From Actinomycetota bacterium (GTDB taxonomy: Bacteria > Actinomycetota > Actinomycetes > Nanopelagicales > Nanopelagicaceae): DNA of 41,591 nucleotides. Shown here piece after piece: positions 16,105 to 22,527 of the stretch. The stretch covers positions 1-41,591 of the forward strand of contig CANFXM010000005.1 in the NCBI GenBank assembly GCA_947451045.1, written 5' to 3'. The notes beneath the pieces are model-generated. The model was not told the origin of the DNA and did no database searches. It was given only the letters and a program-made list of their open reading frames with translations. Numbering within the stretch: position 1 is the first letter of the stretch; each line of letters opens with the position of its first letter. A program made the position numbers and the translations under genes.

Positions 16105-17448
16105 CTAAATATGCGATGGAGCAATCTCGGGAAACCAGGAAAGGGCTTCATCGCGGAAATTACCTTCTGCTTCTAATTGGCAGAAAATTCCAGTTGTTCC
16201 AAGGGTTACTCGGTGTATCAGTACATATTCGGCTGGGAGATTGAGTTGGAAACCAATCTTGGCCGTTGGGTTGCGAGGATCTCCCACGCGCGCACTCTGA
16301 TCGCGCAACCATTCGCGAGAATATTTGAACTTCTCTGTCCGAAGTGGCTCAACTAGCGGTACTAAATATTCCAACACTAAAGCTGGATCAACATTGACAT
16401 CACCAACAATAAAACCATCAGCTTTGAAACCTTCATACAAAGCCAGAGCGTCATCATCGAGAGCATGTTTGAGAAGATTCTTCATCGGTTCGGGGAAGCC
16501 GCCAGGTAATCGATTACAGGCACCAAAATCTAGAACGCCTAAGCGTCCATCATCGAGTAAACGAAAGTTTCCTGGATGCGGATCCGCATGCAATAAACCG
16601 GCACGATCTGGTGACGTGAAATGAAAACGTGCCAATTTCATCCCCGCATTATTTCTTTGTTCGGTAGTTCCACTAGCAATAATGTGAGCGAGCGGAGTTC
16701 CATCGAGCCATTCAGAGACTAAGACTCGATCTGAGACCATTACAACTTTAGGAATTGCAATATCTGGATCACCATCGTAGACACGTGCATACGTTTCTTG
16801 CGCTTGTGCTTCGTAACGATAATCAACTTCTTCAATGATGCGAGCACGCAACTCTTCAAGAAGTGGTTTCATTTCAAGACCAGGCATAACTAATTGAAAG
16901 ATTTTTGCAAATCGTTGAATTTGATTGAGATCAGACATAAGGGCTTCTGCTGCACCTGGATATTGAATCTTTACGGCAACGTGACGTCCATCTTTCCATT
17001 GTGCGCGGTGTACTTGACCAATAGATGCTGAAGCAGTTGGCGAATCTTCAAAACTTGCAAAATTATCACGCCAGTCTTCACCTATTTCTTTTGCTAAAAC
17101 TTTATGTACAACCCGTGTTGGGAGCGGAGGAGCTGACTCTTGTAATTTGGTTAACGTTGCTCGGTATGGCTTTGCAATCTCTTCTGGAAGTGCAGCTTCA
17201 AAGACTGAAAGTGCCTGGCCAAACTTCATTGCTCCACCCTTGAGCTCACCAAGAACTTTGAAAAGTTGCTCGGCAGTTTTCTCTTGAATTTCTGCAAAAA
17301 CCACATTGCTCGATTGCCCCACTAATTGGCGACCAAGTCCGAGTGCACCGCGTCCAGCAAGTCCCATCGGAATTGAAACCATTCGGGCAGATCGCACAAA
17401 TGTAGATTGTGGGATCTCGCTTCCTTGGTTGTTGGCCTCAATTGACAT
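16105..17448 (-). CDS. ABC1/AarF/UbiB family atypical kinase
   Basis: This 447-residue protein belongs to the UbiB/ADCK kinase-like family. The KxGQ motif appears as MKFGQALS near residue 75. The Ala-rich loop is in SPTASASIGQVHRA, the ATP-binding Lys in VAVKIQYPG, and the catalytic region in LLHADPHPGNFRLL and GVLDFGA. Family members support quinone synthesis or lipid handling through ATPase activity; the actinobacterial member is uncharacterised in detail. M. tuberculosis Rv3197 is the apparent counterpart by neighbourhood. I chose ATG 17448 because the longer frame, to 17514, would overlap the ThiF-like gene and lacks family residues. Confidence 0.88.
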   Translation of the reverse strand: MSIEANNQGSEIPQSTFVRSARMVSIPMGLAGRGALGLGRQLVGQSSNVVFAEIQEKTAEQLFKVLGELKGGAMKFGQALSVFEAALPEEIAKPYRATLTKLQESAPPLPTRVVHKVLAKEIGEDWRDNFASFEDSPTASASIGQVHRAQWKDGRHVAVKIQYPGAAEALMSDLNQIQRFAKIFQLVMPGLEMKPLLEELRARIIEEVDYRYEAQAQETYARVYDGDPDIAIPKVVMVSDRVLVSEWLDGTPLAHIIASGTTEQRNNAGMKLARFHFTSPDRAGLLHADPHPGNFRLLDDGRLGVLDFGACNRLPGGFPEPMKNLLKHALDDDALALYEGFKADGFIVGDVNVDPALVLEYLVPLVEPLRTEKFKYSREWLRDQSARVGDPRNPTAKIGFQLNLPAEYVLIHRVTLGTTGIFCQLEAEGNFRDEALSWFPEIAPSHI

Positions 17449-17492
17449 AGGCGCAATTGTGAAGGAAATTATGAATCTACGCCACGTGAAAT

Positions 17493-18689
17493 CTATTTCC
17501 AGGAGCACCCACAACGTGGGTGAAGGGAATAAGTAATGTGTTCTTGATTACAGGATTCACCATATGCGAATTTCGTACGAGATCCAATCAGTGAATCATC
17601 TCGGCCATCAATGTAACCCAGTAATGCATGCGCGATACGTCCTGAAATTTCATGGGCCGATGCGACCGAACTTTCATGTGCTGGCGCTTTGAGGCCAACA
17701 GCTGAGCTTACTGATGCAATTTCGTGATGCGTAGAAACATCATCTAAATATTCACTTACATCTCCTTGTTCTTCACGTGAAATCGAAATGCACCGCAGGC
17801 ATGGAGTTTTTCCAGGAATTACTAATGGGCCCCAACTAATTCCACCTCCTTGAGGAGTTGAAATGAGAAAGAAATCAATTTCATCACGCATCCACTTTGA
17901 AATAGTTCCAGTTGTCAATTCATCTTTACTGGGATCTCCAACAAATATTTTTAGAGTTCTCTCTTTTGCATATCTTTTCTTTTCATCTGAACTTAGAGGG
18001 AAGAGTGCAAATTCCTTGGCAAGTTCATGCAACCGAACTCGGAAATTAGCTCCCACATCGCTCACTCGTAGAAAAGTGGCTCCGATATCTCTATGACTTA
18101 TTGCGAGATTGTCTCTAATGCCTTGTTGACCAAGATGGGTATTTGTAACACCACTACCCAACAAAATCCCATAAAGGAGTACCGCAATTCGACTACTTCC
18201 ATATATTTCGACTTCAAATTCCTGTCGTGCAGAAATCATTTCTACTCCACCATCTTCAACCCCATCACACCATGTGATTTCAGATAATTCTGGAGTTAGG
18301 CGGTTATGTAATAACTGAAGCGCTGGATCTCTACTTTCAACATTTTTGCGTTTTGCTTTTTCAGCAATGGATGGAACGCTTGAGTGAAAGCGATTGGTCA
18401 ATATAATTTTTCCACTTCTTGTATCCAAAAAATTATTGGAATGAAGAATGGAAATAACCGAATCAACTTCTGAGCGAGAAATTCCAGAAAGTGCAGTTAT
18501 CTCTTCTACGCTCTTACTTCCATCGAGGTAAGAAATAACCTTGCGAGCGCCCGTTCTCTGTAACTCGATATTCTTATCAAAATTACCGATGATGACTCTT
18601 TCATATCCATTGCTTTCTTGGATGGAGACCCGAAGCCCCACTTTCAGGCGTAGGTGATTATCACTGTGCTTTTCTTGTGTATATGTCAT
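17493..18689 (-). CDS. ThiF / cyclodehydratase-like (E1-like) protein
   Basis: This 398-residue protein resembles the TOMM leader-binding or Ocin-ThiF-like group. Residues about 35-90 look like a small winged-helix (PqqD/RRE-like) segment. The middle is a Rossmann-like E1 domain, and a zinc site is formed by C297/C300 (PCLRC) and C393/C395 (HPRCGC). The nucleotide-binding loop of true E1 enzymes (GxGxxG) is not preserved: the region reads IYGSSRIAVLLYGILLGSG. So it may bind peptide or partner proteins without adenylating. No RiPP precursor or YcaO gene is nearby. It occupies the position of Rv3196 in the Rv3193c-Rv3197 block. Exact function unknown. Confidence 0.72.
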   Translation of the reverse strand: MTYTQEKHSDNHLRLKVGLRVSIQESNGYERVIIGNFDKNIELQRTGARKVISYLDGSKSVEEITALSGISRSEVDSVISILHSNNFLDTRSGKIILTNRFHSSVPSIAEKAKRKNVESRDPALQLLHNRLTPELSEITWCDGVEDGGVEMISARQEFEVEIYGSSRIAVLLYGILLGSGVTNTHLGQQGIRDNLAISHRDIGATFLRVSDVGANFRVRLHELAKEFALFPLSSDEKKRYAKERTLKIFVGDPSKDELTTGTISKWMRDEIDFFLISTPQGGGISWGPLVIPGKTPCLRCISISREEQGDVSEYLDDVSTHHEIASVSSAVGLKAPAHESSVASAHEISGRIAHALLGYIDGRDDSLIGSRTKFAYGESCNQEHITYSLHPRCGCSWK

Positions 18690-18814
18690 GGAAGCGAGAA
18701 TGACGCAGTGCAGACGATTGAGAGTGTGGAGTTCGCCTACCTGTGGCCAAATCGAATTTTTGAAACCCTGAGTTAGAACTCAGTTACTCGTTGTACTTAT
18801 TTCATAATCATCTG

Positions 18815-18856
18815 CAAAAAAAGAACAAGCCCCCAATCGCATGAGCGATCGAGGGC
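18815..18856 (-). terminator. Intrinsic terminator of the DUF5679 gene
   Basis: On the minus strand GCCCTCGATCGC (18856-18845), a TCAT loop and GCGATTGGGGGC (18840-18829) form a GC-rich stem with one or two wobble or mismatch positions. TTGTTCTTTTTTT follows. It lies 40 bp after the DUF5679 stop and is a good intrinsic terminator. Confidence 0.85.
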
Positions 18857-18896
18857 CTGCCTACGTCTTGACGTTAGATATTTATATATCTAAAAA

Positions 18897-19058
18897 TTAC
18901 TGTGCTTTGCCAAGGATGCGATTTACCTTGGTGCCACATACAGGACAGATTCCCTGTGCCATGCGACGACCAGATTCAGAGACCTTTACAGTTCCCTCGA
19001 AATCACGCTTCTCTTTGCACTTAACGCAGTAAGCGTCACCTTTGTATGTCTCAGCCAT
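18897..19058 (-). CDS. DUF5679 small zinc-ribbon protein
   Basis: This 53-residue protein is a two-knuckle zinc ribbon: YCVKCKEKRDFEG near residue 10 and GICPVCGTKVNRILG near the C-terminus give a CxxC...CxxC site. It matches the short actinobacterial DUF5679 proteins, which have no established function. I chose ATG 19058 because GGAGGA lies about five bases upstream and the family starts MAETYKG-like; a longer frame to 19124 would run through that ribosome site. It is a single gene with its own terminator. Confidence 0.87.
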   Translation of the reverse strand: MAETYKGDAYCVKCKEKRDFEGTVKVSESGRRMAQGICPVCGTKVNRILGKAQ

Positions 19059-19097
19059 AATCTTCCTCCAATCGACGCTTACAACCGATGAGACTTT

Positions 19098-19111
19098 CGC
19101 ACTTTCGTGCG
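19098..19111 (-). promoter_or_regulatory. GAAA-tetraloop hairpin in the DUF5679 leader
   Basis: On the minus strand CGCAC-GAAA-GTGCG forms a 5-bp stem closed by a GNRA tetraloop, 40 nt upstream of ATG 19058. This is consistent with a structured 5' leader about 50-100 nt long. Its role is unknown. Confidence 0.5.
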
Positions 19112-19189
19112 CTAGGCCCTTCATTGCTCCCCGTGTAGGGTAGGCGTGCAGGTATGACGATACAGCCGGACACGCTCAATAAGGGAGAA

Positions 19190-19780
19190 CTAGGCCTCAG
19201 GGTTGAGGACTTTCTTAAGAATTTCTGGAGCGGCAAGGAGCGTTTCTGCCGCCTCGAAGCCATCTAAATAGGCAGCTGCCCGTTGTGCCTCGGGGAAGCG
19301 GGCCAAAATCGCGTAGAACTCCTCGCCATGGTCGAAATGACGCAGGTGAATGGCCTCATGGAAGAGAACTGAATCCAGAACGTAGTCAGGGGCGCCTTTG
19401 AGGCGGTCTGAGATACGTATTGTGCGGTCGATACCGGTGCAAGAACCCCAGCGCTCGCGCATGGAGCGCCAGTTCACCGATGCTGGACGCTCGGTGATTT
19501 CGGGGGCGAGATTGTTTAACAGCTCATCGATTCTTGTAATCATCAGTTCTTCACTTGGGACTTTTGATGCCTCCATGGCTCGGATTTTGGCAATCATTTG
19601 AGGCACCATCTCGCGCTCATCAGCCTTGGACATGCGGGCAGGGATGGAGATGACTATTCGCCCGCCTTGGCGATAAGCGGAAATATTTTTCTTTCGCCGA
19701 GTTGAGCGGATAACAATGATCTCACCCTCTGTAATGCCAGGGAGGACATCACCTTGAGGATCTTGTGGCAGAAAGTCCAT
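19190..19780 (-). CDS. YgjP-like zinc metallopeptidase
   Basis: This 196-residue protein has the zinc-binding HExxH motif as FHEAIHLRHFDHGEEFY near residues 148-164, with a downstream His that could be the third ligand. RWGSCTG, shortly before it, is the characteristic motif of the YgjP-like (DUF45) metallopeptidase domain. It would be a cytoplasmic peptidase of unknown substrate. TACCGT lies five bases before ATG 19780, so the message may be leaderless; a stronger promoter-like pair is about 70-100 bp upstream. The neighbours are the DUF5679 gene downstream and the zincin_2 gene upstream on the same strand. Confidence 0.85.
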   Translation of the reverse strand: MDFLPQDPQGDVLPGITEGEIIVIRSTRRKKNISAYRQGGRIVISIPARMSKADEREMVPQMIAKIRAMEASKVPSEELMITRIDELLNNLAPEITERPASVNWRSMRERWGSCTGIDRTIRISDRLKGAPDYVLDSVLFHEAIHLRHFDHGEEFYAILARFPEAQRAAAYLDGFEAAETLLAAPEILKKVLNPEA

Positions 19781-19800
19781 AGGAAACGGTATCGCTTTTA

Positions 19801-19833
19801 GACAAATCTCAACTTCTCATTGAGAGATTTCGT
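19801..19833 (-). promoter_or_regulatory. Inverted repeat upstream of the YgjP-like gene
   Basis: On the minus strand GACGAAATCTC and GAGATTTGTC pair, with one bulged G, around a 12-nt loop. The repeat sits between a candidate promoter and ATG 19780. It is AT-rich with no T tract, so an operator or mRNA leader element is likelier than a terminator. Confidence 0.5.
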
Positions 19834-19845
19834 CATAAATAAATC

Positions 19846-19875
19846 GCTTTATCGTAATAAAAAAGCATTTGTCAA
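19846..19875 (-). promoter_or_regulatory. Candidate sigma-A promoter upstream of the YgjP-like gene
   Basis: On the minus strand TTGACA (19875-19870) is a perfect -35 consensus. With a 17-18 bp spacer, ATAAAG or TAAAGC could be the -10. It points to the YgjP-like gene about 65 bp further on. Confidence 0.45.
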
Positions 19876-19923
19876 TGCGATTGATATTTGATTGTTATAC
19901 CCATTTCGCTTAGGTTTTCCTTA

Positions 19924-19995
19924 CGAAGTCCTCGGATAACCGTTCTATATCTGCAAGGGGAAGGCAGATATGTGAATGTGCGCCCGGGGACTTCG
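19924..19995 (-). other. Nested inverted repeats downstream of the zincin_2 gene
   Basis: An outer stem CGAAGTCCTCGG (19924-19935) / CCGGGGACTTCG (19984-19995) pairs over 12 bases with one G-T or mismatch. It encloses a perfect 8-bp hairpin ATATCTGC (19947-19954) / GCAGATAT (19964-19971) with a 9-nt purine or pyrimidine loop. The element starts three bases after the stop codon of the zincin_2 gene. There is no T tract, so it does not look like an ordinary terminator. I do not recognise it as a known riboswitch or RNA. Confidence 0.7.
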
Positions 19996-19998
19996 CTT

Positions 19999-21393
19999 TT
20001 AAAGATTGCTAAGGTCATCCGGAATTGTTGTGCTGGCAATAAATAATTCTGGAGTTGCAAGATCCTCTGCCGTTGGCAGAAAACCTCCCCATATGCGATC
20101 ACGAGTTTGGATATCGCTGAGTTCTAGAATCTTGGCCCAAAATGTTTTTGCTTCTCGAGCAAGCCGCGGTGAAACTTCTAATCCAAAAAGCGATGAAAAT
20201 AATTGTTGAGCTGGCGCCGATGTTGCACGTCGACGTCGAAGCGTCTCACTCAGAGCCCCACTATGTGGGAGTCGCTCCCCCGCGGCAATTTGCGATACTT
20301 CATCTGCCCATCCATCAATGAGGGCTAATACTGTCTCTAATTTTGTCAGTGCACTTTTTTGTGCAGGTGTTTCTTCTGGGGTGAAGATTCCATTGTTGAG
20401 TGCAATCTTAAAGCTTTCTGGGTTTGATGGATCGAATTCACCACTTGCTTGGGCTGATTCAAATGCATCCTGTGCCTGGCGTTGAATTGCATCGATATCG
20501 ATACGAATTCCTTTTCCATATTCAGTGATGGCGCTTTGAATATATGAGACCAACCATGGATTGTGTGAGAAAAGTCGAGCAATGGCTGCTTCGCGAAGTG
20601 CGTGAAAAATACGAACTTCATCCATTGGAATTTCTAAATCTTTAGCCCATTCATTAATATTTTGTGGAACTAAAGCAGGATATGCAGGGTCTAGTAGTGG
20701 AAGCCCTACATCGTGCGCCCCCGTCATTCCAGCTGAGAGTGAACCAATCGATTGTCCTAGCTGAGTTGCAATGAGGGAACCAATAAATGAACGAAGTAAG
20801 CCCGCAAGTGCGCCAACTGGAATATTTAGCGGACTCTCTTCACTTTCCCCCGCTTGTGCTTCCATTGCGCTATCTAGAAGTGTCCCAATAGCGGCGGCAA
20901 GTCCTGCGGCAAGTGGCTCCACCAAAACCTGCCACCCCGTCAATGTCGTATTGACCCAATCCATTCGGCTAAGTGAATTCCCTGATGCCGGTGGAATGGA
21001 ATGTGATGATGGAAAGTAGGTAGCTTGATCTAGCCACAGTTCTGCAAGTGCGAGCGCTTCTTCTATTTGCGCAACATCATTTGCTCCAATTGGAGCAGAT
21101 CCATGTGCTTGCACAAATTTCTTGGCAGTATCTCTCACAATATTTCGCGGGAGCGCTTCGGCAGATTTTCCTGATGAATCTAAACCTTGAGTGAATTGAT
21201 TAATAAAACCAACGGGATTGAAATCTGCACTTACTCCCAAATTTTTGAATTGTTCACGGATTTTTTCTTGCATCTCTTCCATCATTGCTGCAAATTCTTG
21301 AGAGTTCTCAGGTTCATTTGCCTTATTATCTTCTGAGTCGTCAGGTGTGAATCCAATTGGTGACATGGCTACCATCCTCTCATCTTCGCCCAA
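19999..21393 (-). CDS. Zincin_2 (DUF2342) family protein, apparently degenerate
   Basis: This 464-residue protein fits the actinobacterial zinc-dependent metalloprotease family typified by Rv3195. The features are a Gly/Asp/Asn-rich N-terminus with an acidic region, a long helical core, and the pattern HALREAAIARLFSHNPW near residues 264-280. LIDGWADEVSQIA and TLRRRRATSAPAQQLF follow near residues 360-400. The family motif as I know it is REAAH, and here the His is Ile271, so the metal site may be incomplete. ATG 21366 (MSPIGFTP) is an alternative start. It sits between the YgjP-like gene and a divergent membrane-protein operon; the block matches Rv3193c-Rv3197 in content. Confidence 0.82.
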   Translation of the reverse strand: MGEDERMVAMSPIGFTPDDSEDNKANEPENSQEFAAMMEEMQEKIREQFKNLGVSADFNPVGFINQFTQGLDSSGKSAEALPRNIVRDTAKKFVQAHGSAPIGANDVAQIEEALALAELWLDQATYFPSSHSIPPASGNSLSRMDWVNTTLTGWQVLVEPLAAGLAAAIGTLLDSAMEAQAGESEESPLNIPVGALAGLLRSFIGSLIATQLGQSIGSLSAGMTGAHDVGLPLLDPAYPALVPQNINEWAKDLEIPMDEVRIFHALREAAIARLFSHNPWLVSYIQSAITEYGKGIRIDIDAIQRQAQDAFESAQASGEFDPSNPESFKIALNNGIFTPEETPAQKSALTKLETVLALIDGWADEVSQIAAGERLPHSGALSETLRRRRATSAPAQQLFSSLFGLEVSPRLAREAKTFWAKILELSDIQTRDRIWGGFLPTAEDLATPELFIASTTIPDDLSNL

Positions 21394-21450
21394 GTGTTGC
21401 TTATCTAGTCCAACAAACTCAATGCGAGTTTTCTTCCCAGTGCTAGTACG

Positions 21451-21711
21451 ATGTGCCTCATGTCGAGTGCGTTCTTAGCCCTAATCTGGTGGGTAGTCCC
21501 AGCAGCGGCACTCATTGGAGCACTTGGTTACGTCCTGTGGGTTACAAAATTTCAAGGGCGTTTTGAGCAAGAGACTTCACGATCAGTCGGGCAGTTTCAA
21601 CGATTCCAAGAATCTCTCGCCGAGCAACAGAGAATTGGTTCATTGCCAAACGCAACTTTAGCTCATGAAATTACTGGCGAAAAAATAGATGAAGCTGACA
21701 CTAAGAACTAA
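21451..21711 (+). CDS. Small membrane protein, unknown function
   Basis: This 86-residue protein has one hydrophobic helix (about residues 5-31), then a polar, Gln/Glu-rich, probably coiled-coil tail (about 35-80). No family is recognised. ATG 21460 is an alternative start: an extended -10 (TGCTAGTAC, 21441-21449) lies only one base before ATG 21451 but ten before 21460, so the second may be the one used. The next gene follows after six bases, so it probably shares a transcript with the Lon-like protease gene. Confidence 0.65.
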   Translation: MCLMSSAFLALIWWVVPAAALIGALGYVLWVTKFQGRFEQETSRSVGQFQRFQESLAEQQRIGSLPNATLAHEITGEKIDEADTKN

Positions 21712-21717
21712 AAGTAG

Positions 21718-22527
21718 ATGCGCTTCTCCCCGCTGCCATTATTAGCAAAAATTACTTTATTAGTTTTTGGAATCTGCACAATCCTTGTTCCGCTTCCCTA
21801 CGTTGTAATGATTCCAGGCGATGCTGTAAATGTATTCAATTCAACTATCACAATAAAAAATCACACGGTTTATCCCGCTGAAGGACGCTTAGATTTACTT
21901 TCAATTCGTATATCAAATCCTGATTCTCTAGTTTTTGGCCCAGAGGTTTTCTACACCTGGTTCAAAGGTGATCGAGTTGTCTATCCTCGATCCGCCGTGT
22001 ATCGAAATGGGACCACGACTAAGAGTGAAGAGGCGAGCGCCAAGAAAGATATGCAAGGTTCGCAAAATACTTCTATTTCGGCAGCGCTCACCTATCTCAA
22101 CAAAAATTCACTTGCAATATCTGGAACGCCTTTCAAGCCATCAGATATAAAATTTGATATCAAAGCAACGGGTGGTCCCAGTGGTGGACTTGTTTTTGCT
22201 TTAGGAATAATTGAATTACTTACGCAAGAAAGTATTTTGGGTAAAAACCATATTGCCGGCACTGGAACAATATCGGCCACAGGGGCGGTTGGCCCGATTG
22301 GTGGGATAACTGAAAAAATTATCGCTGCCAAAAGAGCTGGAGCGACTATTTTTCTGGCACCAATTGAAAACTGTTTAGAACTCACCAAAGTCCCGAAGGG
22401 TATGAGCGTCATTGCCGTCACAAATTTGAGCGATGCAATCCAACAATTACAGCCCTTTGCACGCGGCATGAGGGCCAATTTTTCGTCTATGAAGACGAGC
22501 AATGGGTGCGCTAACGTAGGCGCATGA
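21718..22527 (+). CDS. Lon-like (S16) membrane-anchored protease without PDZ
   Basis: This 269-residue protein has an N-terminal membrane helix (about residues 8-30) followed by a short extracytoplasmic region. A Lon-type S16 peptidase domain runs from about 145 to 250. The catalytic Ser155 is in TGGPSGGL and the dyad Lys200 in GGITEKIIAAKRAG; their 45-residue spacing fits the Ser-Lys dyad. Relatives such as Rv3194c, at about 340-350 residues, carry a PDZ domain between these parts. Here only about 25 residues separate the AALTYL helix from the peptidase domain, so PDZ appears to be absent. It sits directly upstream of UPF0182, with an ATGA-type overlap. Confidence 0.86.
   Translation: MRFSPLPLLAKITLLVFGICTILVPLPYVVMIPGDAVNVFNSTITIKNHTVYPAEGRLDLLSIRISNPDSLVFGPEVFYTWFKGDRVVYPRSAVYRNGTTTKSEEASAKKDMQGSQNTSISAALTYLNKNSLAISGTPFKPSDIKFDIKATGGPSGGLVFALGIIELLTQESILGKNHIAGTGTISATGAVGPIGGITEKIIAAKRAGATIFLAPIENCLELTKVPKGMSVIAVTNLSDAIQQLQPFARGMRANFSSMKTSNGCANVGA

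Noticed and set aside
19924-19995. 6C RNA or a known riboswitch
   Set aside because: The loops lack the runs of six C of the 6C motif, and I do not see conserved cores of the riboswitch classes I know.
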